Assembly: GCA_965198715.1 (NCBI GenBank)
Contig: CBDAPV010000002.1
Location: forward strand, 1,880,190-1,944,189
Direction: 5' to 3'
From: RH-AL1 sp965198715
Lineage (GTDB): Bacteria > Pseudomonadota > Alphaproteobacteria > Rhizobiales > Beijerinckiaceae
Length of the DNA: 64,000 bases
Part shown: piece by piece, positions 52,116 to 60,343 of the stretch
Layout: each line of letters starts with the position of its first letter
Numbering within the stretch: position 1 is the first letter of the stretch
Translations under genes and position numbers: made by a program
The notes under the pieces: generated by a model
What the model was told of the DNA's origin: nothing
What the model saw: the letters and a program-made list of their open reading frames with translations, nothing else
The model's database searches: none

Positions 52116-54130
52116 TCCGCCGGCTCCATCACGTGGGCGCCGAGGATGCGCGTGCGCTGCTCCTCCGTCCGCGTGACCACGTCAGCGGGAATGTTGTAGT
52201 CGCGGTCGTAGTTGAAGGTGTGGCCGATCGCGACGGCGAGGATCGCAATGAAGCTCAGCGCCGCAAGCCACCACATGTACCAGATCATCGCGAAGCTGAA
52301 GGCCGTGCAGAGACCTGCCAGGATCACGCCTGCGGCGGTGTTCTTGGGCATGTGAATCGGCTTGTAGCCGCCGAGCGGGCGGGCATATCCGCGCCGCTTC
52401 ATGTCGGTCCAGGCGTCGAGGTCGTGCACCATCGGCGTGAAGGCGAAGTTGTAGACCGGCGGCGGCGACGAGGTCGACCACTCGAGGGTACGGCCGTCCC
52501 ACGGGTCGCCCGTCAGGTCGGCGAGCAGCTCGCGATCACGGATGCTGACGTAGATCTGCACGAAGAACGACGCAATGCCGATGAGGATCATGAAGGCGCC
52601 GACGGCGGCGATCACGAACCAGATGCGCAGCGAAGGATCGTCGAAGTGGCTGAGCCGGCGCGTCACGCCCATCAGGCCGAGCACGTAGAGCGGCATGAAC
52701 GCAAAGTAGAAGCCGACGACCCAGAACCAGAAGGTCATCTTGCCCCAGAACACGTCGAGCTTGAAGCCGAAGGCCTTGGGCCACCAGTAGGCCACGCCCG
52801 CCATCAGGCCGAACAGCGTGCCGCCGATGATCACGTTGTGGAAATGCGCGACCAGGAACAGGCTATTGTGCAGCATGAAGTCGGCCGGCGGCACGGCGAG
52901 CAACACGCCGGTCATGCCGCCGATCACGAACGTGATCATGAAGGCGACGGTCCACATCATCGGCAGCTCGAAGCGGATGCGGCCGCGGTACATCGTGAAC
53001 AGCCAGTTGAAGATCTTGGCGCCCGTCGGGATCGAAATGATCATCGTCGTAATGCCGAAGAACGAGTTCACGCTGGCGCCCGAGCCCATCGTGAAGAAAT
53101 GATGGAGCCAGACGAGGTAGGCGAGAATGGTGATGACGATGGTCGCGTAGACCATCGAGGCGTATCCGAACAGGCGCTTGCCGCAGAAGGTCGAGACGAC
53201 TTCCGAATAGATGCCGAAGACCGGCAGGATCAGGATGTAGACCTCGGGGTGGCCCCAGATCCAGATGAGGTTCACGTACATCATCGGGTTGCCGCCGAGG
53301 TCGTTCGTGAAGAAGTTCGTTCCGACGTAGCGGTCGAGCGACAGCAGCGCGAGCACCGCCGTGAGGATCGGGAAGGCGGCGACGATCAGCACGTTGGTGC
53401 ACAGCGCCGTCCAGGTGAAGATCGGCATCTTCATGAGCGACATGCCCGGCGCCCGCATCTTGACGATGGTGGCAATGAGGTTGACGCCAGAGAGCAGCGT
53501 CCCGATGCCGGCGATCTGCAACGCCCAGATGTAATAATCGACGCCCACGCCTGGACTGTAAGCCGAGCCCGAAAGCGGCGCCATCGCTAGCCAGCCGGTA
53601 CGGGCGAACTCGCCGACGAACAGCGACATCATCACCGTCACAGCGCCGCTAACCGTCATCCAGAAGCTGAAGTTGTTGAGGAAAGGAAACGCGACGTCGC
53701 GCGCGCCGATCTGCAGCGGCACGACGAAGTTCATGAGGCCGGTGACGAATGGCATTGCCATGAAGAAGATCATGATGACGCCGTGGGCGGTGAACACCTG
53801 GTCGTAATGGTGCGGCGGCAGGTACCCGTCGTTCGAGCCGAACGAGATCGCCTGCTGAGCGCGCATCATGATGGCGTCGGAGAAGCCGCGCACCAGCATC
53901 ACCAGCGCCAGTACGATGTACATGATGCCGATGCGCTTGTGGTCGATGCTGGTGAACCACTCGCGCCAGAGATAGCCCCAGCAGCGATAGTAGGTCAGAG
54001 CACCCAGCAATGCGGTGCCGCCGATCGCGACGGCCGCGAAGGTCATGAGCAGGAGCGGCTCATGATACGGAATGGCTTCGAGCGTCAGACGCCCGAAGAT
54101 CAGCTTCTGGAGGTCAGTATAGGCGAACAT
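52112..54130 (-). CDS. cyoB: Cytochrome o ubiquinol oxidase subunit I
   Basis: The catalytic subunit that oxidises ubiquinol, reduces oxygen at the heme-copper center and pumps protons. The 672-residue protein matches the family length. WFTSIDHKRIGIMYI opens the core; the low-spin heme ligand is in FTAHGVIMIFFMAMP, the CuB ligand and cross-linked Tyr are in WIWGHPEVYILILP, and further histidines are in VWLHHFFTMG and VAHFHNVIIGG. The K-channel and D-channel regions look intact. The N-terminal segment before the core also fits CyoB rather than CtaD. It lies 40 bases after cyoA, a gap with no clear terminator. Confidence 0.97.
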   Translation of the reverse strand: MFAYTDLQKLIFGRLTLEAIPYHEPLLLMTFAAVAIGGTALLGALTYYRCWGYLWREWFTSIDHKRIGIMYIVLALVMLVRGFSDAIMMRAQQAISFGSNDGYLPPHHYDQVFTAHGVIMIFFMAMPFVTGLMNFVVPLQIGARDVAFPFLNNFSFWMTVSGAVTVMMSLFVGEFARTGWLAMAPLSGSAYSPGVGVDYYIWALQIAGIGTLLSGVNLIATIVKMRAPGMSLMKMPIFTWTALCTNVLIVAAFPILTAVLALLSLDRYVGTNFFTNDLGGNPMMYVNLIWIWGHPEVYILILPVFGIYSEVVSTFCGKRLFGYASMVYATIVITILAYLVWLHHFFTMGSGASVNSFFGITTMIISIPTGAKIFNWLFTMYRGRIRFELPMMWTVAFMITFVIGGMTGVLLAVPPADFMLHNSLFLVAHFHNVIIGGTLFGLMAGVAYWWPKAFGFKLDVFWGKMTFWFWVVGFYFAFMPLYVLGLMGVTRRLSHFDDPSLRIWFVIAAVGAFMILIGIASFFVQIYVSIRDRELLADLTGDPWDGRTLEWSTSSPPPVYNFAFTPMVHDLDAWTDMKRRGYARPLGGYKPIHMPKNTAAGVILAGLCTAFSFAMIWYMWWLAALSFIAILAVAIGHTFNYDRDYNIPADVVTRTEEQRTRILGAHVMEPAE

Positions 54131-54170
54131 GGATTTTGCTCTTCGATCGGCGAACGGGAGGTCCGGCGGC

Positions 54171-55370
54171 TCAGTTCAGGTGCAGTTGCGAAGGCGCCGC
54201 GGTCGGCGTCTGTTTCGAGCCCGACATGTTGTCCATGCCCGGCATGTCGTGCATCGCGTCATCGTTCGACGGCGTCTTCTGCTCGTTGACCTCGGGCGCC
54301 GTGGCCATCGGCTTCATGCCCTGGGGTTGCACGGCGGAGTTCGGCGGTCGGCCGGATGCCGGGAAGGTCGCGCCGGGAGCCTCGTTGCCTTCCTTGGTGC
54401 GGGCGCCGTCGTACTTCAGCTTGTCGTGGACCTCCGGGCTGTCGGCCCTGCCGCCGCCCTTCGCGTCAATCGCCATCATCGTGCTCATGCACATCTTGCC
54501 GGGATCGACGCACATGTTGAGGATCTTGTCGTAGAGGTCCGGCTTGGTGCTCGAGAAATAGGTGACGGGCACGCCCTCGCTCGGCTTCTCCAAAGCCTGG
54601 TACGTCGCGACATCGAGCGGCCTGCCGCCCTGCTTCACCTTCGCCACCCACGCGTCAAAGCCGGTCTTGTCGAGCGCGTGAAACTTGAAGTTCATGCGCG
54701 AGAAGCCGGCACCGCTGTAGTTGCCGCTGAAACCATCGTAGACGCCGAGGCGGTTCATGACAGCGCCGAGCTTCGTCTCCATTCCGGCCATAGCGTAGAT
54801 CTGGCCGGCGAGGGCTGGCACGAACAGCGTGTTCATCACCGTTGCCGACGTGATCCTGAATTGGATCGGCATGTCGATCGGCGCAGCCAGCTCGTTGACT
54901 GTGGCGATACCCTGGTCGGGATAGAAGAATAGCCACTTCCAGTCGAGCGACACGGCCTCGACGACGAGCGGCTTGGTGCCTGCCGGCACGGTGCGGTTGG
55001 CATCGATGCGCCCGACCTCGCGGAACGGGTCGAGCACGTGCGTGCTGATCCAGGTCAAGGCACCCAGCGCGATGATGATGAGCAGGGGCGCGGTCCAGAT
55101 CAGCACCTCGAGCTGCGTCGAGTGGTGCCAGTCCGGCGCATAGGTCGCCTGCGTGTTCGACGCACGATAGCGCCAGGCGAAGATCACCGTGGCCGCGATG
55201 ACCGGCACGATGATCAGGAGCATCAGCGCCGTCGACGCGATGATCAGGTTGCGCTGCTGGAGCGCGACGTCGCCCGACGGATTCATCAGGACCATGTTGC
55301 AGCCGCCGAGGAACGTGAAGGCGGGGAGCAGGACGAGAAGACGGAGGCGCTTGACGGTTGGTCCAGCCAT
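54171..55370 (-). CDS. cyoA: Cytochrome o ubiquinol oxidase subunit II
   Basis: A lipoprotein subunit II: signal peptide with the lipobox LGGC (RLLVLLPAFTFLGGCNMVLM), two membrane segments (about 42-65 and 85-108) and a periplasmic cupredoxin domain (LDWKWLFFYPDQGIATVNELAAP, VMNTLFVPALAGQIYAMAGMETKL). The CuA ligands of cytochrome c oxidases are missing, as expected for a quinol oxidase. The length of 399 exceeds E. coli CyoA (315); the extra part is a low-complexity C-terminal tail (about 310-399) with Met/His-rich DDAMHDMPGMDNMSG. It is the first gene of the operon, divergent from an MFS transporter gene. Confidence 0.95.
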   Translation of the reverse strand: MAGPTVKRLRLLVLLPAFTFLGGCNMVLMNPSGDVALQQRNLIIASTALMLLIIVPVIAATVIFAWRYRASNTQATYAPDWHHSTQLEVLIWTAPLLIIIALGALTWISTHVLDPFREVGRIDANRTVPAGTKPLVVEAVSLDWKWLFFYPDQGIATVNELAAPIDMPIQFRITSATVMNTLFVPALAGQIYAMAGMETKLGAVMNRLGVYDGFSGNYSGAGFSRMNFKFHALDKTGFDAWVAKVKQGGRPLDVATYQALEKPSEGVPVTYFSSTKPDLYDKILNMCVDPGKMCMSTMMAIDAKGGGRADSPEVHDKLKYDGARTKEGNEAPGATFPASGRPPNSAVQPQGMKPMATAPEVNEQKTPSNDDAMHDMPGMDNMSGSKQTPTAAPSQLHLN

Positions 55371-55435
55371 GTTCGCTTGTTGTCAGCCTATGCATGTCGC
55401 CGGATAGATCTATGGCCGTGTCTTGCGTACCGGCA

Positions 55436-55452
55436 TTGGACGTTTTGTCCAA
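55436..55452. promoter_or_regulatory. Perfect inverted repeat TTGGAC-N5-GTCCAA between cyoA and the MFS gene
   Basis: A 17-base palindrome with 6-base arms lies 65 bases upstream of cyoA and 86 bases before the MFS start, in the only gap between these divergent genes. It has the size and symmetry of a dimeric repressor or activator site. It does not match FNR (TTGAT-N4-ATCAA), and no RegA consensus is strong enough to test, so the binding protein is unknown. Confidence 0.45.
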
Positions 55453-55537
55453 GGGACGGCGGGTTGGACGGCTGCCACCGACGCGATAAGCGAGATGACA
55501 ATAGGTGTCGAATGGCACCTTCAGGACCCGGAACGCC

Positions 55538-56872
55538 ATGGCCAGAATCGACGCAGCGCTGGGCTCATCCTCCGCCTTGGAGCGCGACGCGCGTCTGGTC
55601 TCATCGGATGCCCATGCCGTCTCGCCCGGCGAGATCGCGTTGGGCGTGGTGATCGGGCGAACGTCCGAGGCCTTCAACTTCTTCGTCTTCGGCATCGCCT
55701 CGGTCCTGGTCTTCCCCTCCCTGGTCTTCCCCTTCGTCGACGCGCTGACCGGGACGATCTACGCCTTCGCGATCTTCAGCCTCGGCTTCATCGCCCGCCC
55801 GATCGGTACGATTTTCTTCATGGCGGTGGATCGCCGCCATGGGCGCGGCGTCAAGCTGACGATGGCGCTCTTCCTTCTCGGCAGCTCGACGGTCGCGATC
55901 AGCTTCCTGCCGGGCTACGCCGAGATCGGGTCGGCCTCGATCGCGATCCTCGCGGTCTGCCGTATCGGCCAAGGCTTCGCGCTCGGCGGGGCTTGGGACG
56001 GTCTGGCTTCGTTGCTGGCCCTGAATGCGCCGAAGCAGCACCGCGGCTGGTACGCGATGATCCCGCAGCTCGGCCAACCTTTCGGCTTCATCGTCGCCAG
56101 CGGCCTCTTCGCCTTCTTCGTGCTCAACCTGTCGACGGAGGATTTCCTGGCGTGGGGCTGGCGTTATCCGTTCTTCGTGGCCTTCACGATCAACGTCGTC
56201 GCGCTTTTCGCCCGACTGCGGCTCATCGCGACCAGAGAGTTCGCCGAGGCGCTCGCCAGCAGCGATCTCGCCCCGAGCCCGGTGTTCGAGCTTGTCAAGA
56301 AGCATCGCTTCGATCTCGTCATCGGCGCCTTCGTGCCGCTGGCCAGCTTCGCCCTGTTTCACCTCGTGACGATCTTCCCGCTTTCCTACGTCGGGCTTTT
56401 CGGTGATCGCACGCCGGGCGCGTTCCTTCTGCTGCAGCTCGTCGGCGCGATCATCTGCGCCGTCGGCGTGACCATCTCGGGATTGGTCGCGGACCGCATC
56501 GGCCGGCGCACCCTTCTCGGCTCCTGCGCCATCGCGATCGCGATCTTCAGCCTGTTCACGCCGCTGATGCTCGGTGGCGGCATCACCGGCCAGACCATCT
56601 TCATCTTCATCGGCTTCGCCCTGCTCGGCTTGTCATTGGGCCAGGCCGCCGGCGCCGTCGCCTCGAACTTCTCGAACCGCGAGCGCTATACCGGCTCGGC
56701 GCTGACCACGGATCTCGCCTGGCTGACCGGCGCCGGCTTCGCGCCGCTGGTCGCGCTCGGCGGCTACGACCGGTTCGGCTTGTGGGCCGTCGCCATCTAC
56801 CTGCTCTCAGGTGCGCTGTGCACGCTTGGCGCTCTAGCCATCAACAGGCGGGTGGACCGGAGCGTCATGTAA
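55538..56872 (+). CDS. MFS transporter, metabolite:H+ symporter (MHS) type
   Basis: A 444-residue inner-membrane transporter with about 12 membrane segments. The N-terminal half has the MHS family pattern (GRTSEAFNFFVFGIASVLVFPSLVFP, FIARPIGTIFF, DRRHGRGVKLTMALFLLGSST, RIGQGFALGGAWDG), related to ProP/ShiA/KgtP-like carriers of organic acids or osmolytes. The loop GLVADRIGRRTLLG is the second-half repeat of the MFS signature. The ATG at 55538 is preferred over 55505. It is divergent from cyoA and ends shortly before an IS5 insertion. The substrate is not predictable. Confidence 0.88.
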   Translation: MARIDAALGSSSALERDARLVSSDAHAVSPGEIALGVVIGRTSEAFNFFVFGIASVLVFPSLVFPFVDALTGTIYAFAIFSLGFIARPIGTIFFMAVDRRHGRGVKLTMALFLLGSSTVAISFLPGYAEIGSASIAILAVCRIGQGFALGGAWDGLASLLALNAPKQHRGWYAMIPQLGQPFGFIVASGLFAFFVLNLSTEDFLAWGWRYPFFVAFTINVVALFARLRLIATREFAEALASSDLAPSPVFELVKKHRFDLVIGAFVPLASFALFHLVTIFPLSYVGLFGDRTPGAFLLLQLVGAIICAVGVTISGLVADRIGRRTLLGSCAIAIAIFSLFTPLMLGGGITGQTIFIFIGFALLGLSLGQAAGAVASNFSNRERYTGSALTTDLAWLTGAGFAPLVALGGYDRFGLWAVAIYLLSGALCTLGALAINRRVDRSVM

Positions 56873-56957
56873 CCGCGTTGTTGCCAGCGTCTGCTGTCAG
56901 GTGAAGTGCCGGCGGCGCGGAACTGCTTAACGTGGCGGCGCTGTTTAGCCGCACTTA

Positions 56958-57853
56958 GAGCCCGTTTGAGAATGGCGTTGCCGCGGTTTTCGTAGCGTGA
57001 TTCAAGCTTGTGATGTGGACATCAGCAAGCCGCGGTCGGATGGCCGAGATCGCCAAGAAGACCAAGCGTTATCCGACCGACCTTACCGATGAGGAGTGGG
57101 AGCGGATGCGTCCGTTCCTGCCCAAGCCCGGGAAGCGCGGACGCAAACCGGCCACCGATCTCCGCGAGGTCCTGAACGCGATCCGCTACATGGCGCGCTC
57201 GGGCGGAGGCTGGCGCATGCTGCCGAAGGATTTCCCGCCCTGGCAGACGGTGTACTGGTGGTTCCGCCGCTTCGTGCGCCGTTTCCTGTTCAAGTCGATC
57301 CACGACATGGCGGTGATGATCGACCGCGAGCGGATGGGCCGCGAGGCCAGTCCCTCGGCCGGCATCCTCGACAGCCAGAGCGTCAAGGCGCCGGGCGCCG
57401 CCGCCCGCGGGTACGACGCCGGCAAGAAGATCGTCGGGCGCAAGCGCCACATCGCCGTCGACACCGACGGCCGCCTGCTGATGGTCAACCTGACCACGGC
57501 CGACATCTCAGACAGCGCCGGCGCGCAGATGATCCTCGACGCGATCCGCAAGCGCTGGCCGTGGATCAAGCACCTCTTCGCCGATGGCGCCTACGACCGG
57601 CGCACGCTCATGGACAAGGCCGCCGCCAAGGAGTTCGTCGTCGAGGTGATCCGGCGCATCGACGGGCAGAAAGGCTTCGAGGTCCTGCCCAAGCGATGGG
57701 TTGTCGAGCGCACCTTCGGCTGGATGACCCGCTGGCGCCGCCTCGTGCGCGACTACGAGAACCGCATCGACGTCTCCACCGCCATGATCCACGTCGCCAT
57801 GGGAAGCGTACTGTGGCGACGCATCGTCCATTGAGGCATTCTCAAACAGACTC
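56958..57853 (+). mobile_element. IS5-family insertion sequence (896 bp) with TTA target duplication
   Basis: The left end GAGCCCGTTTGAGAATGGC and the right end, read inward, GAGTCTGTTTGAGAATGCC are inverted repeats matching at 16 of 19 positions. Both are flanked by TTA (56955-56957 and 57854-57856), a 3-base target duplication typical of the IS1031 subgroup (TNA targets). The direct repeat is exact. The internal transposase is full length, so this is an intact and perhaps recent insertion. It separates the MFS gene from the molybdenum hydroxylase operon and breaks no gene. Confidence 0.9.
57040..57834 (+). CDS. IS5-family transposase (DDE, IS4-type fold)
   Basis: A 264-residue transposase from the ATG at 57040 (MAEIAKKTKRYPTDLTDEEW); ATGs or GTG-like starts at 57010 and 57013 would add up to 10 residues. 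The N-terminal DUF4096-type region (EWERMRPFLPKPGKRGRKP, ARSGGGWRMLPKDFPPWQTVY) precedes the DDE domain: ILDSQSVKAPG with the first Asp, VGRKRHIAVDTDGRLLMV, LFADGAYDRRTL with the second Asp, and WVVERTFGWMTRWRRLVRDYE with the catalytic Glu. The frame is uninterrupted and all three catalytic residues are present. Confidence 0.92.
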   Translation: MAEIAKKTKRYPTDLTDEEWERMRPFLPKPGKRGRKPATDLREVLNAIRYMARSGGGWRMLPKDFPPWQTVYWWFRRFVRRFLFKSIHDMAVMIDRERMGREASPSAGILDSQSVKAPGAAARGYDAGKKIVGRKRHIAVDTDGRLLMVNLTTADISDSAGAQMILDAIRKRWPWIKHLFADGAYDRRTLMDKAAAKEFVVEVIRRIDGQKGFEVLPKRWVVERTFGWMTRWRRLVRDYENRIDVSTAMIHVAMGSVLWRRIVH

Positions 57854-58020
57854 TTAGACTTACGCAATGCTGCCTGGCTGCTTCTCATCGCGAAAGTTGA
57901 CGGTAAGATTATTTTAGCGAAAAGCAAATCCAGAGGTTCCGTCCACGCGCGACGATGAAGTAAAATCAAACATTACGCTAGACCAGCAGCAAGGACTGCC
58001 GTTGGACTACTAAACGCTAA

Positions 58021-58055
58021 TGATCATCGACCACGTGCTTCGCGGTCGATGATCA
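58021..58055 (-). terminator. Hairpin at the end of the molybdenum hydroxylase operon
   Basis: TGATCATCGACC pairs perfectly with GGTCGATGATCA around an 11-base loop, 19 bases after the paoC-like stop on the minus strand. TTAGCGTTTAGTAG follows on that strand, a weak T-rich tail. The stem length suggests a transcription terminator. The 57857-58020 stretch beyond it is AT-rich and holds no gene. Confidence 0.65.
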
Positions 58056-58073
58056 CGACAACTGGCCGGCCGC

Positions 58074-60341
58074 CTATCGATCGAGCAAGTCCTCGACCAG
58101 GATCGGCGTCTTGCGAACGCGAATGCCAGTCGCATTGTAGACCGCGTTGGCGATTGCCGCCGGCATGCCCACGATGCCTATCTCACCGACTGCTTTGGCA
58201 CCAATCAGGTTCACAGCCGTGTCCGTCTCGTCGATTGTCTCAACGACGACCTCGCCGATGTCGGCCGATGTGGCGATATGATAGCTGGCAAGATCGGCGT
58301 TGGCGAACTTGGCTTGCAGGCCGTCGACCTTGCTCTGCTCCAGGAGAGCGAAGCCGGCACCCCACACCATGCCCCCGGCAAGGTTGGAATGCGCCGTGCG
58401 CTCATTGATGATCTTGCCACAGGCGAAAACACCGACCATGCGGGCAACGTGGATCGTGCGCAGAATGGGATCGATGTGCACCTCCGCGAACTGCGCCCCG
58501 AAGGAGAAGCTCGCCACATCCGACACTGGCGGGCTCATCGCCATGCTGCCGTCGAGTCCGCCCTGGGCTTTCTCATCGTCCATACCGCGCGGTTTCCACT
58601 CCGCATATTCACTCGCTTCGTTCCAACCGAGCGCCGTCAGCATCTCAGGGACGGATTGGCCTCGTCCATCGGGCCCAGTCATTCGCCCATCGACGAAGCT
58701 GATCGTGGCCTGGTCGGCGCCCGCGAAGGGCGCTCCGTTGCCGGTCGTCGCCGCCTTGACCAGGCGACCGCGCAGTGCCGTCGCCGCTTTGTAGATCGCC
58801 GAACCGGCCGAGCCGGTGGTGATCGAACCGCCAGCCATCGGTCCCGAAGGCAAGATCGTGTCGCCGAGCTTCACGGTGATGGAGCCGTCGGGCACACCGA
58901 GTACGGTGCCCGCGATGTTGCCAAGCACGGTGTAGGCACCTGTGCCGAGATCGTGCGCCGCCGTCTCGACAAGCAGCGACCCGTCGCCGTTCAGGGTGAC
59001 ACGAGCAGCAGCTGGCGCCATCGCCGAGGGGTAGGTTGCCGTGGCGCAACCGTAGCCGACCAGCGTCCCGTCGGGCAGTGTCGTGACGCCGGGCTTGGCG
59101 GAGCGCTTGTCCCAGCCGAACAACTCGGCGCCGCGCTTGAAGCATTGAACCAAGGAGCGACTCGACCACGGCACACCTTTCATTGGATCGACCGCCGGCT
59201 CGTTCTTCAGCCGCAGGGCGATCGGATCCATCTCGAGCGCTACTGCAAGTTCGTCGATCGCACTTTCGAACCCGAAGAAAGACGATGCTTCAGCTGGTGC
59301 GCGCTGGAAGCCAGGCGTGTTGATGTTGGTCGCCACAGTGCCTTGCTTGGTGCGGAGCGTGGTGGAATCGTACATGCGCGAGATCGCCGTCGAGCCGGGG
59401 AAGGCGACATGGTCGATCGCCGCGCTCTGGCCGGTCTCCTCGAAGATGATCGAGGTGAGCGTGCCATCCCGCTCCGCTCCCAGCGCGACACGGGCGCGGG
59501 TCGCCGGGCGGAACGAGCCGACCGTCCACATGGCATCGCGCGGCACGTAGAGCTTCACCGCTCGCCCGAGCCTGCGGGCCGCTTCGGCGATTAGCACGAC
59601 ATGGGGAAGAATGGTCGCCTTGGAGCCGAACCCGCCACCGACGTAAGGACATTCCACGTGGACGTTACCCATCGGCAGGCCGAAGATCTTGGCGAGGCCC
59701 GCCTGGGTGCCGACCACCCATTGGCTCGGCACATTGACGGTGAGCTTATCACCCGACCAGACGGCCGTGGTGGCGTAGAGCTCGATCGGGTTGTGGTGTT
59801 GCGCCGGGGTGTCGTAGCGCAGATCGACTTTCACCGGTGCTGCTGCGAAGGCGGCATCGGCATCGCCCTTCGTCAACGAAGCGTCGTCGCTCACCTCCGG
59901 CGCACCAAGAGGCTTGTCCATATCTGCCGACGCCGCCTCTGCGGCATAGCTGATCTTGACGCTGGCAGCCGCTTCCTCAGCCGCTTCAATTGTATCGGCG
60001 AGCACCAACCCGATGATCTGCCCGGAATAGTGCACCGCGTTGGAGGATAGCGGCATGAAGGAGGACTGCATGTGCCCGCCCTTCATGGCAAAAGTCTCCT
60101 CTCCCATGCCGCGGTTGAAGCTGCGGTGGGTCAAGACGAGTTCGACACCCGGCACGGTTTCGGCCGCCGTCGTGTCGATCGCGATGGTCGCGCCCTTGGC
60201 GACGGTGGAGCGCACTAGCGCGGCGTAAGCGGTGCCCGGATGTGGGAAGTCGGCTGCGTAGCGGGCGAGGCCAGTCGCCTTGAGCGAGGCGTCCCGGCGC
60301 ACGCTGCCGGTCGCCTGGATGGACGCTGAAGTTGCAGCCAT
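58074..60341 (-). CDS. Molybdenum hydroxylase large subunit (xanthine dehydrogenase family, PaoC-like)
   Basis: The molybdopterin-binding catalytic subunit of a three-subunit oxidoreductase related to aldehyde oxidoreductase PaoABC. The 755-residue protein has the small aldehyde-oxidase N-terminal domain (GLARYAADFPHPGTAYAALVRS), CPYVGGGFGSKATI for the cofactor, the GGSITTGSAGSA segment and the catalytic Glu in IGAKAVGEIGIVG near the C-terminus. It probably oxidises aldehydes or N-heterocycles; the substrate cannot be read from the sequence. It follows the FAD subunit by 2 bases in the order 2Fe-2S, FAD, Mo subunit. Confidence 0.92.
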   Translation of the reverse strand: MAATSASIQATGSVRRDASLKATGLARYAADFPHPGTAYAALVRSTVAKGATIAIDTTAAETVPGVELVLTHRSFNRGMGEETFAMKGGHMQSSFMPLSSNAVHYSGQIIGLVLADTIEAAEEAAASVKISYAAEAASADMDKPLGAPEVSDDASLTKGDADAAFAAAPVKVDLRYDTPAQHHNPIELYATTAVWSGDKLTVNVPSQWVVGTQAGLAKIFGLPMGNVHVECPYVGGGFGSKATILPHVVLIAEAARRLGRAVKLYVPRDAMWTVGSFRPATRARVALGAERDGTLTSIIFEETGQSAAIDHVAFPGSTAISRMYDSTTLRTKQGTVATNINTPGFQRAPAEASSFFGFESAIDELAVALEMDPIALRLKNEPAVDPMKGVPWSSRSLVQCFKRGAELFGWDKRSAKPGVTTLPDGTLVGYGCATATYPSAMAPAAARVTLNGDGSLLVETAAHDLGTGAYTVLGNIAGTVLGVPDGSITVKLGDTILPSGPMAGGSITTGSAGSAIYKAATALRGRLVKAATTGNGAPFAGADQATISFVDGRMTGPDGRGQSVPEMLTALGWNEASEYAEWKPRGMDDEKAQGGLDGSMAMSPPVSDVASFSFGAQFAEVHIDPILRTIHVARMVGVFACGKIINERTAHSNLAGGMVWGAGFALLEQSKVDGLQAKFANADLASYHIATSADIGEVVVETIDETDTAVNLIGAKAVGEIGIVGMPAAIANAVYNATGIRVRKTPILVEDLLDR

Positions 60342-60343
60342 GA

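Noticed and set aside
55436..55452. FNR/FixK box in the cyoA promoter
   Set aside because: The palindrome TTGGAC-N5-GTCCAA differs from TTGAT-N4-ATCAA in both arms and spacer.
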